From: Pseudomonadota bacterium
GTDB lineage: Bacteria; Pseudomonadota; Alphaproteobacteria; SP197
DNA length: 64,000 nt
Direction of reading: 5' to 3'
Assembly (NCBI GenBank): GCA_039028155.1
Contig: JBCCIS010000012.1
Coordinates: forward strand, 1-64,000
How positions within the stretch are numbered: the stretch's first letter is position 1; the number at the start of each line of letters is the position of its first letter. The notes below the pieces were generated by a model. That model was not told the origin of the DNA. It made no database searches and saw only the letters and a program-made list of their open reading frames with translations. Positions 16,786-25,643 of this stretch are shown piece after piece. A program made the position numbers and the translations under genes.

Positions 16786-18021
16786 ATGCGATTTCTCAAA
16801 CCCCTTCTGCGCGACTGGCACGGCGTCTTGGACCAGGGCTGGCGCAGCCCACAGATCTTGCTGCTGCTGTTCGCCGCCTCCCTACCGCTGGCCTTCGAGG
16901 CGTGGGCGGTGCTGCTCAACAACTTTTCGATCGAGCAGGCCGACTTCACCGGGCGCGAGATCGGCATTCTGCAGTCGCTGCGCGAGGTGCCTGGCTTCCT
17001 CGCCTTCACCGTCGTCTTCATGCTGCTGATCTGGAAGCAGCAGACCTTTGCGGTCCTGTCGCTGGCGGTGATGGGCCTGGGCGTCGCCCTGACAGGCTTC
17101 TTCCCGACTGTATGGGGGCTCTATTTCACGACAGTCATCATGTCGACGGGGTTCCACTATCTCGCGACCATGGAGCAGGCGCTTGCCATGCAGTGGACGG
17201 AGTCCAAGGAACTGCCGGTCGTGCTGGGCCGCATGGCGGCGGCGGCATCGTTCGCTTCGCTGGTCACCTTCGGGCTGGTCTACGTTGCGCTCAGCGTGTT
17301 CGACATGGCGTTTGTCTGGGTCTACTTCATCGCCGGCGTCGCCGTGATGGGCGTCGCCGTGTTTGCTTGGTTCGCCTTCCCGCACTTCAAGACCTCGTCC
17401 TACCAGAACATGTCGATCGTCCTGCGCAAGCGCTACTGGCTCTACTACGCGCTGGAGTTCATGTCGGGCGCGCGCCGCCAGATCTTCATGGTGTTCGCTG
17501 CCTTCATGATGGTCGAGAAGTTCCATTACGACGCCGAGATGATCACGCTGCTGTTCCTGGTGAACTGCCTCATCTCGATCTGGATCGCGCCGAAGGTCGG
17601 CAATCTGATCAAACGCTGGGGCGAGCGCCCGGCGCTGGTGCTGGAGTATGTCGGCCTGATCGGCGTCTTCACGGCTTACGCCTTTGTCGAGGTCGGCTGG
17701 ATGGCGGCCGGCCTCTACATCATCGATCACCTGTTCTTTGCGCTCGCCATCGCGATCAAGAGCTACTTCCGCAAGATCGCCGATCCTGCCGAGATCGCGT
17801 CGACCGCCGGTGTCTCCTTCACCATCAACCACATTGCCGCGGTCGGCCTGCCGGCGGCGCTCGGCTTTGTCTGGCTCTACAACCCGTCTGTGGTGTTCCT
17901 GATCGGCGCCGGTCTGGCCGCCGGATCCCTGGCGCTCTCGCTCCTCATTCCGCGCGACCCCGACTGGGGCAACGAAACGACGGTCTGGCGCAGCCGGACC
18001 GTGCCCTCCGCGGCGGAGTAA
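16786..18021 (+). CDS. MFS transporter
   Basis: A 411-residue membrane protein with about 11-12 hydrophobic segments and a central loop near residues 200-215. It differs from the DHA2 proteins nearby in length and lacks their signature loops; segments such as QSLREVPGFLAFTVVFMLLI and NHIAAVGLPAALGFVWLYN fit an MFS permease. The ATG at 16786 has no strong ribosome site. It is divergent from the AraC gene and converges on a PhyH-type oxygenase gene. Transport direction and substrate are not readable. Confidence 0.82.
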   Translation: MRFLKPLLRDWHGVLDQGWRSPQILLLLFAASLPLAFEAWAVLLNNFSIEQADFTGREIGILQSLREVPGFLAFTVVFMLLIWKQQTFAVLSLAVMGLGVALTGFFPTVWGLYFTTVIMSTGFHYLATMEQALAMQWTESKELPVVLGRMAAAASFASLVTFGLVYVALSVFDMAFVWVYFIAGVAVMGVAVFAWFAFPHFKTSSYQNMSIVLRKRYWLYYALEFMSGARRQIFMVFAAFMMVEKFHYDAEMITLLFLVNCLISIWIAPKVGNLIKRWGERPALVLEYVGLIGVFTAYAFVEVGWMAAGLYIIDHLFFALAIAIKSYFRKIADPAEIASTAGVSFTINHIAAVGLPAALGFVWLYNPSVVFLIGAGLAAGSLALSLLIPRDPDWGNETTVWRSRTVPSAAE

Positions 18022-18044
18022 CATCTAGGTAACGTTCCGCTCGC

Positions 18045-18068
18045 GTGGGCCGGTGATGCCAACTAGAC
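18045..18068. repeat. Partial copy of the palindromic intergenic repeat
   Basis: These 24 bases match 21 of 24 with the right edge and flank of the palindromic repeat (19950-19973) and lie, like the full copies, between convergent gene ends. The rest of the element is absent, so this is a fragment or a shared end motif. Confidence 0.5.
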
Positions 18069-18078
18069 CGAGATCGCC

Positions 18079-19005
18079 TTAAGCGCTCAGGCGAACGCCC
18101 GGATCGCGCGGCGTCGGTTTGGCGTCCTCGCCCGATTGATAGGCATAGATCGACGTATAGCCGCCCGACCAGTCCGGCGGGATCGGGCACGGCTCGGGAT
18201 CGTGGTGCGCCCAGGTCGCCGGCTCGCCGCGTACGAAGTCGCGGTAGTGTTGAGAGTAAGACGATTTGGGCGAGGTATAGGGAAACGCGTCCGCGGCCGC
18301 ATAGGCGTTGATCAAAAGCGGCCGGCCGTTCGCCTGGGTCGTCGGTTTGGAACCGTGCACCGCGCGGCTGTGGTGGATGGTGATCGATCCCTTGGGTCCG
18401 GGCAGATAAGCGGCGCTATCCGTCGCCAGCGTCGCGATATCGCCGTCACGCAGCGCGCCGGTCCAGATGCCGCGCTCGTCGAAGTGTTCGAAGATCGGGC
18501 CCTTGTGGCTGCCGGGGATGACGCCCAGCGGCCCGTCCTCCATGGCGACATCGGCCAGATAGGTGCCGATCGCGAGCACGTTGTAGTTGGTGTGCGGATA
18601 AAACGGGATGTCCTGGTGCCACTTCACGGCATCGCGCCCGTCGGACCATTTGAAGTTCAGTTTGGAGTGGTTGAAGGTCACGTCCGGGCCCAGCAGGTCG
18701 GCGGCGATATCGGCGATGATGCCGTTGGCGAAATCCCAATAGATCCCGTCCATAGCGTCGGGCGCGGTCAACCGGCGCACCACCGGGTGATCGGCGTTGT
18801 GGCCGGGTCCGATATCGATGTGGTCGTCTGAGGCCGTCAAGGTGCGGCTTCTCTCGACCATGCGAGCCGTCACCGCGTTGATCCCATCGATCACGTCGGC
18901 GGGGATCACGTTTTCAACCAGCAGGTAGCCGTTCTCGAAGTAGGTTTCGCGCTGGTTTTGGGTCAGCACGCGGGGCGCGCAGGCCATAATGGCGTCGGGT
19001 GTCAT
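18079..19005 (-). CDS. Phytanoyl-CoA dioxygenase family protein
   Basis: A 308-residue Fe(II)/2-oxoglutarate oxygenase. The metal-binding HxD is in WHQDIPFYP and the distal His in HHSRAVHGS, with the Arg/Ser region after it. An internal DGPLGVIPGSHKGPI stretch is a PhyH hallmark. I chose ATG 19005 because AGAGG lies 7 bases upstream and it sits just before the conserved region; the frame is open to 19119 but overlaps the divergent SDR gene. These enzymes hydroxylate acyl-CoAs or various small molecules. It is divergent from an SDR dehydrogenase, which could oxidise the alcohol it makes. Confidence 0.88.
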   Translation of the reverse strand: MTPDAIMACAPRVLTQNQRETYFENGYLLVENVIPADVIDGINAVTARMVERSRTLTASDDHIDIGPGHNADHPVVRRLTAPDAMDGIYWDFANGIIADIAADLLGPDVTFNHSKLNFKWSDGRDAVKWHQDIPFYPHTNYNVLAIGTYLADVAMEDGPLGVIPGSHKGPIFEHFDERGIWTGALRDGDIATLATDSAAYLPGPKGSITIHHSRAVHGSKPTTQANGRPLLINAYAAADAFPYTSPKSSYSQHYRDFVRGEPATWAHHDPEPCPIPPDWSGGYTSIYAYQSGEDAKPTPRDPGVRLSA

Positions 19006-19096
19006 GGCGGACCTCTTTTCAGCACGCGGTTCCTGCGTAGGATGCGCCCAACGCCAAGTCGGCGTCCAGAGTGAATGAATGGAGGGTTTGTGCGAG

Positions 19097-19837
19097 ATGA
19101 CGGGTTTTCTGGAGGGCAAAGCCGCCCTTGTGACGGGCGCTGCGTCGGGTATCGGTCAGGCAATCGCCGTGGCGTTCGCGGGCGAGGGCGCGGCAGTGGC
19201 GCTGGCGGATATAGGCGACACGGCTGAGACCGAACGCCGGATCGCCGATGTCGGTGGCAAGGCCCTGGCGGTGACAATGGACGTCAGCGACGAACAATCG
19301 GTCGTCGACGGCGTGGCGGGCGCGGTCGAGACCTTGGGCGGGTTCGACATTGCCGTCGCCAGCGCCGGCATCCCGTCGGACGTTCCGCTCTTGCAGACGT
19401 CGGCCGACGACTGGAACCGAGTCATTGCTGTGAACCTGACCGGCGTCTTCTTGACCGGGCGCGAAGCGATCCGCGCCATGTCGGCGCGCGGTACCGGACG
19501 TATCATCGTCATAGCGTCCGACCACGCCTTTTTCAGCTGGCCGGAACGGTCGGCCTATTGCGCGTCGAAGGCCGGTGCCCTGGGGCTGGTGCGCGTCTGG
19601 GCCGAGGAGTTCGCGCCCGATATCCTGGTCAATGCCATCTGTCCCGGACCGGTCGAAACGCCCTTGCTGATGGACGAGATGACGCCGGAACTGATGGCGC
19701 GCGAGACCGACATACCGCTACGCCGCCTGGGCCAGCCCGACGAGATCGCCGCTGCTGCCCTGGCGCTTGCTGGCAAGGCAGGCAGTTTCACCACCGGCCA
19801 GGCCTGGGGCGTCAACGGCGGATCGGCCATGCGGTGA
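19097..19837 (+). CDS. Short-chain dehydrogenase/reductase
   Basis: A 246-residue classical SDR. The cofactor motif is TGAASGIG near the N terminus, followed by an Asp-containing LADIGD turn that suggests NAD(H), the NAG-like ASAGIP, and the catalytic Ser/Tyr/Lys with YCASK. The C-terminal FTTGQAWGVNGGSAMR is typical of this group. A GGAGG lies 11 bases before the ATG at 19097; an in-frame ATG at 19079 is possible. Ser position: IASDHAFFSW carries the expected Ser. It is divergent from a PhyH oxygenase and followed by a palindromic repeat. Confidence 0.9.
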   Translation: MTGFLEGKAALVTGAASGIGQAIAVAFAGEGAAVALADIGDTAETERRIADVGGKALAVTMDVSDEQSVVDGVAGAVETLGGFDIAVASAGIPSDVPLLQTSADDWNRVIAVNLTGVFLTGREAIRAMSARGTGRIIVIASDHAFFSWPERSAYCASKAGALGLVRVWAEEFAPDILVNAICPGPVETPLLMDEMTPELMARETDIPLRRLGQPDEIAAAALALAGKAGSFTTGQAWGVNGGSAMR

Positions 19838-19853
19838 CGATTGTTCGCTGCGG

Positions 19854-19960
19854 CACCGGCCCATTCCCCCGCCGTCCGGGACAAAACGCCGAGAGGCATT
19901 TTCGCCGAGACCACCCCGAGGATGCTGCCATGGGTGGTCGGGCGGGGGAGTGGGCTGGTG
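19854..19960. repeat. 107-bp palindromic intergenic element, copy 1
   Basis: The ends CACCGGCCCATTCCCCCGCC and GGCGGGGGAGTGGGCTGGTG are inverted repeats (18 of 20). Between them lie two smaller hairpins: AACGCC/GGCATT near 19883-19900 and CCACCC/GGGTGG near 19911-19937. It fills the gap between the convergent SDR and M20 amidase genes. A second copy is at 52444-52548 in reverse orientation, but with the CCACCC...GGGTGG hairpin flipped. It could act as a two-way transcription stop or be a mobile palindromic unit. Confidence 0.8.
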
Positions 19961-19973
19961 ATACCAGCTAGAC

Positions 19974-21215
19974 TTAACCGTTCGCCATCTCCACAAGCGC
20001 GTCAGCCAAAACACGCGCGCCTGCGGCGAGATCCGCGGCGTCCGCCCTTTCGGCTTCGTTATGGCTGATGCCGCGCAGACACGGCACGAAGATCATGCCG
20101 GTCGGACACAGCGGCACCATCAGCTTGGCGTCATGATCGGCGCCGGACGACATGCGCATGGCGGGGATGTCGAGCTCGCCCGCGATGCGTTCGATGCTGG
20201 CGATGACCGTCTCGTCGAAATCGGCCGGCTCGCCGACATGCCGTTTGCTGACCGTGACATCGCACGGGCCTGCGTTGGCTTGGCAGATCTCGGGGATTCG
20301 CGCGACGGTCGCGGCGAAATAGGCGGCGTCTGGATGGCGGAAGTCGATGGTGAAGCGCACCTCGCCCGGAATCGTGTTGGGTGAGCCCGGATAGGCCTGG
20401 AAGCGGCCGACGGTAAACCGCACGGTGTCCTGAGGGTCCGCCGTTTCCTTGTAGAGCGCGTCGATCATGGCCACGGCCGAACGGAAGGCGTCGCGGCGCT
20501 GTTTCAGCGGCACGGTGCCGGCATGGCCATCCTCGCCGGTTACGACGACCTCGAACGAGCTGCCGCCCTGGATGCCGGTAACGGCGCCGACGGTCAGGCC
20601 TTCGGCCTCCAGGCGCGGACCCTGCTCGATATGGGTCTCGATATAGCCGGCGACGGGAATGCCGGGCGCGCGGTGAGCGGCATCGGGCGTCATGGCGATG
20701 GTGCGGGCGAGATCGTCGCGCAGCACCGAGCCGTCCGGCGCGGTGTTGTCGAGGAACTCATCGATACTGTGCTTGCCCGAGAACACCATGGATCCAGTAC
20801 AGCCGGGCGCATAACGGCAGCCCTCCTCGTTGGTCCAGACGACAGCCTCGATCGGGTGTTTGTGGCTGATCCCCGCATCGTCCAGCGCCTCCAGAACTTC
20901 GAAGGCCGAGAGCACGCCAAAGATACCGTCGAAGTTGCCGCCGGCAGGTTGGGTGTCCAAATGACTGCCGGAAAGAACGGCTGGTGCGTCGGCGTCGGTG
21001 CCGTTGCGACGCACAAAGAGGTTCGCGGCGTCATCGACATAAAGATCAAAACCACGAGCCGTCGCCCAGCCGGCCAATGCGGCGCGCGCCTGGCCATCCT
21101 CTTCGGTCAGCGCCTGGCGATTGACGCCGCCGCGCCCGGTGGCGCCAAACTTTGCGATCGCCATGTGTCGGTCCCACAGGCGTTGCTGGTCGATGGCGCT
21201 GCTGGCGCGGCTCAT
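19974..21215 (-). CDS. M20-family amidase (N-carbamoylase / allantoate amidohydrolase type)
   Basis: A 413-residue dinuclear-zinc amidohydrolase of the hydantoinase/carbamoylase group. The first ligands are in GSHLDTQPAGGNFDG, the catalytic Glu pair in WTNEEGCRYAPGCTGS, then the His of ETHIEQGPRLEAEG, and the C-terminal His of GISHNEAE. A dimerisation domain interrupts the catalytic part (around VTGEDGHAGTVPLKQRRDAF). Such enzymes hydrolyse N-carbamoyl amino acids, ureidoglycolate or allantoate. ATG 21215 is the natural start. It is divergent from a class II aldolase gene. It would complement a hydantoinase, but HyuA/HyuB is 13 kb away. Confidence 0.9.
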   Translation of the reverse strand: MSRASSAIDQQRLWDRHMAIAKFGATGRGGVNRQALTEEDGQARAALAGWATARGFDLYVDDAANLFVRRNGTDADAPAVLSGSHLDTQPAGGNFDGIFGVLSAFEVLEALDDAGISHKHPIEAVVWTNEEGCRYAPGCTGSMVFSGKHSIDEFLDNTAPDGSVLRDDLARTIAMTPDAAHRAPGIPVAGYIETHIEQGPRLEAEGLTVGAVTGIQGGSSFEVVVTGEDGHAGTVPLKQRRDAFRSAVAMIDALYKETADPQDTVRFTVGRFQAYPGSPNTIPGEVRFTIDFRHPDAAYFAATVARIPEICQANAGPCDVTVSKRHVGEPADFDETVIASIERIAGELDIPAMRMSSGADHDAKLMVPLCPTGMIFVPCLRGISHNEAERADAADLAAGARVLADALVEMANG

Positions 21216-21286
21216 AGGTGTTCTCCCGATTGACGAAGCAACTGGCTATACCATGTAATAGTGCAGAATTATTCATGGAGGATGTC

Positions 21287-22042
21287 ATGGCGATCAAGGC
21301 CGTTGGCGGTACGTCAACCCGCTGGTCGGAAGCCGAGTGGCAGGCAAGGCTCGATCTTGCCGCCTGTTACCGTCTGGCCGATCGCTTCGGGTTCTCCGAC
21401 ATCATCTGGAACCACATCACGGCCAAGATCCCGGGCACGGACGATCACTTCCTGCTGAACCGCATGGGGTTGCGCTATGACGAAATCACCGCGTCGAACC
21501 TGATCAAGGTCGATCGCGAAGGCAACGTTCTGGACGGGCCGGATGATGTGAACGTGACCGGTTTTGTCATTCACAGCGCCATCCATCAGGCGCGCCCCGA
21601 CATCCACGTCATCTTCCACACGCACGCAGAAGAAGCGCTCGCGGTCACCGCGCTGCACGAGGGCCTGCTGCCGCTGACCCAGGACGCGGCGATGCTATGG
21701 AAGAATGTCGCCTATCACGAATGGGAAGGCCTGTCGGTCGACATGGACGAGCGAGAGCGCCTTGCCAGAAGCCTGGGCGACAAGAAGGTCATGATCATGC
21801 GCAACCATGGTCTCATCACCTGCGGCGCAACGGCGGGCGAGGCGTTCATTCTGATGCATTACCTGAACCGCGCCTGCAAGGTGCAACTCCAGGCGCTCGC
21901 GACCGGCCGCAAGCTGCACATGCCCGATCCCAAGGTCTGGAAACAGGCGGCCGATCAGTACAGCCACTTCGAACCTGGCGTGCACGAATGGCCGGCGCTG
22001 GTCCGCCTGCTGGATAAAGAAGACCCGTCTTACCGGGATTAG
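21287..22042 (+). CDS. Class II aldolase/adducin family protein
   Basis: A 251-residue class II aldolase-fold protein. Zinc-binding His residues are visible in FHTHAEEALAV and MRNHGLITCG; the nucleotide-binding-like N-terminal part has SDIIWNHITAKIPG. It is longer than fuculose aldolases (about 215) and has the SDIxWNHI start common in the hydroxy-acid group. I chose ATG 21287 because GGAGG lies 5 bases upstream; the frame is open to 21218, but that would overlap the divergent gene. It ends 4 bp before the convergent Lrp gene. The substrate is unknown. Confidence 0.9.
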   Translation: MAIKAVGGTSTRWSEAEWQARLDLAACYRLADRFGFSDIIWNHITAKIPGTDDHFLLNRMGLRYDEITASNLIKVDREGNVLDGPDDVNVTGFVIHSAIHQARPDIHVIFHTHAEEALAVTALHEGLLPLTQDAAMLWKNVAYHEWEGLSVDMDERERLARSLGDKKVMIMRNHGLITCGATAGEAFILMHYLNRACKVQLQALATGRKLHMPDPKVWKQAADQYSHFEPGVHEWPALVRLLDKEDPSYRD

Positions 22043-22046
22043 CGTC

Positions 22047-23045
22047 TCAACCTCTGAACGGCGTCAGGCGTTTGTAGTGGAGCGCCTGATAGATCGAGAC
22101 CTCGATCTCGCCGACACCGGGCAACTGCCTGATGTCGTCATCGAGCACGCGGCGCAGTTCATCCGGTGAGACGCAGGCGACCTCTGCGAAGATGTCGGCG
22201 CGACCGGTGCAGATCGTGACATAGGTGATGTGCGGGAGGTCGGAGAGCGCGCCCGCGACATCGATCACCTTGTGGCTGGACGCAACACGAACGGCAACCC
22301 AGGCCATGGTCGTATAGGCAAAGCTGATCGGGTTGACGATCGCGATGACATTCATGACGCCGGCCGCCGTCATCTCGTTAACCCGGTTGCGCACCTGTGT
22401 CTCCGAAATGCCGAGCGTGTCGGCGATCGACTGAAGTGGCGCGCGTCCGTCATCGCTTAAGGCGCGCACGATCTGCCGGTCGGTTTCGTTTAGTTGGCGC
22501 GGCCTGACGCCAGCCTCCTGCGGGCTCTTGCGCCGTGCCGCGTCGAACCGCGCCAGCTGATAGTGCAGAGAGAGATAGGGAAAACTCTCGATCGCGCGGA
22601 TGCCGTCGATCGGTCCTATCTGCTTTTCAATAATGTCCTGGAGTGCTGCCATGTCGCGGCATATCACCTCGGCGAACAGCGTATAGCGTCCCGCCGCGAC
22701 GACCACATAATCGACCGCCTCGATGTCGACCAGCGATAGTGCGATGTCGGATGCCGGCACCGCAGGGTCGGTGGTCAGGCCGATCAGAGCCGCGGCGTTA
22801 TAGCCAAGCGCCACCGGGTTGGTAACAGCGGTGATCTGGATGACGCCACGGTCCAACAGGTCACGCACACGATGACGAACCGTGCGTTCGGTTATGCCGA
22901 TCTCGCGCGCGATGTTGGCGTAGGCGCGCCGGCCGTCCTCCTGCAAAAGCAAGACGATCGCGCGGTCTGTGTCGGAGAGATCGGACACGTGAGCCAGGAA
23001 CTGGCCGGCGCCGCCGCTGGGCAGATTGAGAGCAAGGTCAGCCAT
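22047..23045 (-). CDS. Double Lrp/AsnC regulator (two HTH plus two RAM domains)
   Basis: A 332-residue protein, twice the length of ordinary Lrp proteins. Residues about 20-165 and 185-330 each form a helix-turn-helix followed by a RAM/AsnC sensor domain: LSDTDRAIVLLLQEDGRRAY begins the first and LNETDRQIVRALSDDGRAPL the second, and each sensor half contains a GRADIFAEV/GRYTLFAEV segment. Both halves look intact. It lacks the landmarks of AhbA/AhbB siroheme decarboxylases, so a transcription regulator is favoured. It overlaps the upstream hydrolase gene by 8 bp on the same strand, so the two are cotranscribed, and both are divergent from the LLM cluster at 24062. Confidence 0.9.
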   Translation of the reverse strand: MADLALNLPSGGAGQFLAHVSDLSDTDRAIVLLLQEDGRRAYANIAREIGITERTVRHRVRDLLDRGVIQITAVTNPVALGYNAAALIGLTTDPAVPASDIALSLVDIEAVDYVVVAAGRYTLFAEVICRDMAALQDIIEKQIGPIDGIRAIESFPYLSLHYQLARFDAARRKSPQEAGVRPRQLNETDRQIVRALSDDGRAPLQSIADTLGISETQVRNRVNEMTAAGVMNVIAIVNPISFAYTTMAWVAVRVASSHKVIDVAGALSDLPHITYVTICTGRADIFAEVACVSPDELRRVLDDDIRQLPGVGEIEVSIYQALHYKRLTPFRG

Positions 23046-23901
23046 CGCGAATCAGCGCGATCGAGCGGCGGAAGAACTCGCTGTCGGCCTCCGCCAATCG
23101 GTTCAGTTCGTCGAAGTGATCGGCATCGGGCACGCTGTAACGATCGATGCGGCGGCCGTCGGTCCGATACTTCTCGCAGTAGTCGTCGGATTGGCGATGA
23201 AACTCCGGCGTCTCGGCGCCGCCGACCACGACAAGCTGCGGCGCGTCGGTGGCCGGCGCCATGAACATCGGGCTTTCCCTGATCGCTTCCTCGACATCCA
23301 TCCGTGGGCCTTCGTTGATCGAGGTGTGGACCAGGGGCTCCAGTTCGAACAGGGCCGAGATGGGCACGCCCGCTTTCACCAGATCAGCGGGCAGTCCGCT
23401 ATCGTGCGCCGGCCAATCGGTCGCCATCATCATGGCCGTCAGATGACCGCCGGCCGAGTGGCCCATGACGTAGAGCTGGTTGCCGTCATAGCCATGGTCG
23501 CCGGCTGAGGCGTGAAGCGAGATCACCGCGCGGCGGATCTGCGGCGCTATCTCGCCGAGTCGGACTGACGGGCAGAGATTGTAGTTCAGCACAGCGACCG
23601 TGACCCCGTTCTCGAGAAACGGCTCGGCGACGAAGCTGTACATCCCCTTGTCGCCGCGCTGCCAATAGCCGCCATGGATGTAGATCAGCAGGGCGCCGGT
23701 TGGTTCGCGGGCCGGAAACAGGTCGAACGTCTCGCGCTCGCCCGGGCCATAGGCGATATCGCATTGGGCGCCGGAAGCCTCGCGAAAGGCGGCACAGCGC
23801 TCCAGCCAACCGGCGACGACGTCGTCGAAATCGGGCCGGCGGGCCCGCAGATTGTATTGGGCTTCCAGCTCGTCGCCCGTCATGCCTCGGTACAGCGCCA
23901 T
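23038..23901 (-). CDS. Alpha/beta hydrolase, kynurenine-formamidase/carboxylesterase type
   Basis: A 287-residue alpha/beta hydrolase. The oxyanion motif is HGGYW (76-80), the nucleophile elbow GHSAGGH with Ser149, and the catalytic His is in DADHFDEL near residue 258. HGGYWQ plus GHSAGGH is the pattern of the bacterial formamidase/esterase group related to kynurenine formamidase. A GGGGGA ribosome site precedes ATG 23901. It is the first gene of a two-gene unit with the double Lrp regulator. The neighbours show no tryptophan pathway, so the exact substrate stays open. Confidence 0.88.
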   Translation of the reverse strand: MALYRGMTGDELEAQYNLRARRPDFDDVVAGWLERCAAFREASGAQCDIAYGPGERETFDLFPAREPTGALLIYIHGGYWQRGDKGMYSFVAEPFLENGVTVAVLNYNLCPSVRLGEIAPQIRRAVISLHASAGDHGYDGNQLYVMGHSAGGHLTAMMMATDWPAHDSGLPADLVKAGVPISALFELEPLVHTSINEGPRMDVEEAIRESPMFMAPATDAPQLVVVGGAETPEFHRQSDDYCEKYRTDGRRIDRYSVPDADHFDELNRLAEADSEFFRRSIALIRDG

Positions 23902-23981
23902 GCTTCCCCCGCATCATTGTCGTCGCAACGGCACATTGTCGTTCACGACCGCCTTGGTTACAGTTTCTGCGAAATCGGTCA

Positions 23982-24011
23982 TTGACTCCAGTAAATTATG
24001 CGAAATACGAT
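23982..24011 (+). promoter_or_regulatory. Candidate promoter of the LLM/flavin-reductase cluster
   Basis: TTGACT (23982-23987) and TACGAT (24006-24011) with an 18-base spacer form a fair sigma-70-type promoter 50 bases before the ATG at 24062. The region is markedly A+T-rich compared with its surroundings. A strong spacer match is absent, so this is a candidate only. Confidence 0.4.
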
Positions 24012-24061
24012 CATCCAAGTGCTGCACGGCACGAAATTCGGTTGGCGTGAGGGAATAGGCG

Positions 24062-25126
24062 ATGAAAGTCGGATTGTTGCAGGAAGGCGAGTTGATGCCC
24101 GGCGTTGATTGCGCCCAGCGTTATGAGGAAATGATCGAGGAGGTCGCCATCGCCGACCGCAACGGCTTTTCCTGTTGGGGCACGTCGGAGCAGCATTTCA
24201 GCCCGCCGCGGTTCGCCGTTTCGGCGCCCGAGGTGCTCTACGCCGCCGTCGCGCGCCATACCGAGCAGATCAAACTCAGGATCATGTGCGCAGTGCTTCT
24301 GCAGTGGAACCATCCGATCCTGGTCGCCGAGCGGCTGGCGACTCTGGACATCGTTTCGAAGGGCCGCGCCGAACTGGCGACCGCGCGTTCGAACAACCTG
24401 ACGACGCTGGAAGCTTTCGGCGTCGATCCCAAGGAGACGCGGACCCAATGGGCCGATTCGATTGAGGTCATCGTCAAGGCGCTCTCCGACGACGTCCTGG
24501 AGCATGACGGACCGGTCTGGAAAATTCCGCCGCGCGAGATCGTGCCGCACTGCATTCAGAAACCGCATCCGCCGCTCTCGGTGGCCGCATCAAGCGTCGA
24601 CAGCCACGTCAACGCCGGCGAGCGCGGCATCGGCGCGCTGTGTTTCGAGAGTTACTTCGGTTTCGATTATCTGCAGCAGTGTATCGAAGGCTACCGCCAA
24701 GGCCTCGCCAAGGGCACCAGCATGGGCCCCCGGCGCACCGAACACATGGGGCTTTATGTCGCGACAGCGTTTTGCGCTGAGACCCGCGAGGAAGCCGTCA
24801 GGATCGCGCGCGACGTGGCGCTGGGTTACTACGAATTCATCGTCAGCATCTACGCGCCGCTTGGCAAAGCGGGATCCTACGAATACCTCAACGAGTACAT
24901 GCAGGCTGCCGTCGAAAACCTCGGCAACATCGACTTTCTGTTGACCGAAACCCCGTCGGTCATGATCGGTACACCCGAGGACTTTGTCGCGCGGCTTAAG
25001 GATCTGGAATCGCGCGGTATCGACGAGGTCCTGCTCAGGGTCGACGGCGTGCCTCATGAAGACATCAAGAAATCGTTCGAGCTGATGGGCGCGGAGGTCA
25101 TCCCGCGGGTTAACGGACATGCTTGA
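24062..25126 (+). CDS. LLM-class flavin-dependent monooxygenase
   Basis: A 354-residue luciferase-like protein, unlike the one at 1734 in most of its sequence. Landmarks are NGFSCWGTSEQHFSPPRFAV, MCAVLLQWNHPILVAERLAT (a long segment lacking the usual Gly-rich form), SKGRAELATARSNNLTTLEA and the late EDFVARLKDLESRGIDEVLL. A GAGGGA ribosome site precedes ATG 24062. Four further genes follow on the strand, including an FMN reductase that could supply its reduced flavin, which marks this as a two-component monooxygenase system. The oxidised compound is unknown. Confidence 0.88.
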   Translation: MKVGLLQEGELMPGVDCAQRYEEMIEEVAIADRNGFSCWGTSEQHFSPPRFAVSAPEVLYAAVARHTEQIKLRIMCAVLLQWNHPILVAERLATLDIVSKGRAELATARSNNLTTLEAFGVDPKETRTQWADSIEVIVKALSDDVLEHDGPVWKIPPREIVPHCIQKPHPPLSVAASSVDSHVNAGERGIGALCFESYFGFDYLQQCIEGYRQGLAKGTSMGPRRTEHMGLYVATAFCAETREEAVRIARDVALGYYEFIVSIYAPLGKAGSYEYLNEYMQAAVENLGNIDFLLTETPSVMIGTPEDFVARLKDLESRGIDEVLLRVDGVPHEDIKKSFELMGAEVIPRVNGHA

Positions 25127-25258
25127 TAAGCTGGTGTGGGTCGCACCCCTCGTACGGAACCCACTGGCTCTTGTTGCTGTCGTTGACCAGAGGCGCCAGC
25201 CAGCGGCTTATCGTTGCCGCCAGAGATACCCTTCGCCCGATCATATGGAGCTGTTGTC

Positions 25259-25567
25259 ATGAAACGCGTTCTTGTCTGTTACGGCCAACCCGACGACGCT
25301 GCCGCGTTCGACCGGCACTACAGTGACACGCACATGCCGCTGGTCGCCAAGATGCCGCACCTCGTCTCGTTCGAGGCCAGCAGCGGACCCGTCGTGTCAA
25401 GCGAACCCTCCGTCGACTATCATCTCATCGCGATTCTGTCCTACGCCAACCAGGAGGACCTGGACGCGTCGCTCGCTTCGCCAGAGGGCCAGGCGGCGGT
25501 GGACGATCTCGCCAACTTTGCGACCGGCGGCGTCACCATCCTGACCGTCGACATGGCGGCACCCTGA
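25259..25567 (+). CDS. EthD-domain small protein
   Basis: A 102-residue protein with the EthD/ABM-like ferredoxin fold: an N-terminal strand (MKRVLVCYGQPDD), the FDRHYSDTHMPL helix with its conserved Tyr and two His, and a C-terminal strand. EthD-type proteins occur beside monooxygenases and are needed for ether or polyketide oxidation in some systems. The start at ATG 25259 has GGAG 9 bases upstream. It is the second gene of the LLM cluster, with a 132-bp gap before it. Confidence 0.82.
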   Translation: MKRVLVCYGQPDDAAAFDRHYSDTHMPLVAKMPHLVSFEASSGPVVSSEPSVDYHLIAILSYANQEDLDASLASPEGQAAVDDLANFATGGVTILTVDMAAP

Positions 25568-25643
25568 TCGGTCTTCGATCCGGGGGTCGCTCAAGATGTC
25601 GTCGATAGCGCGCCTGCCAGATACCGGTGGGAAGGAGACCTTG

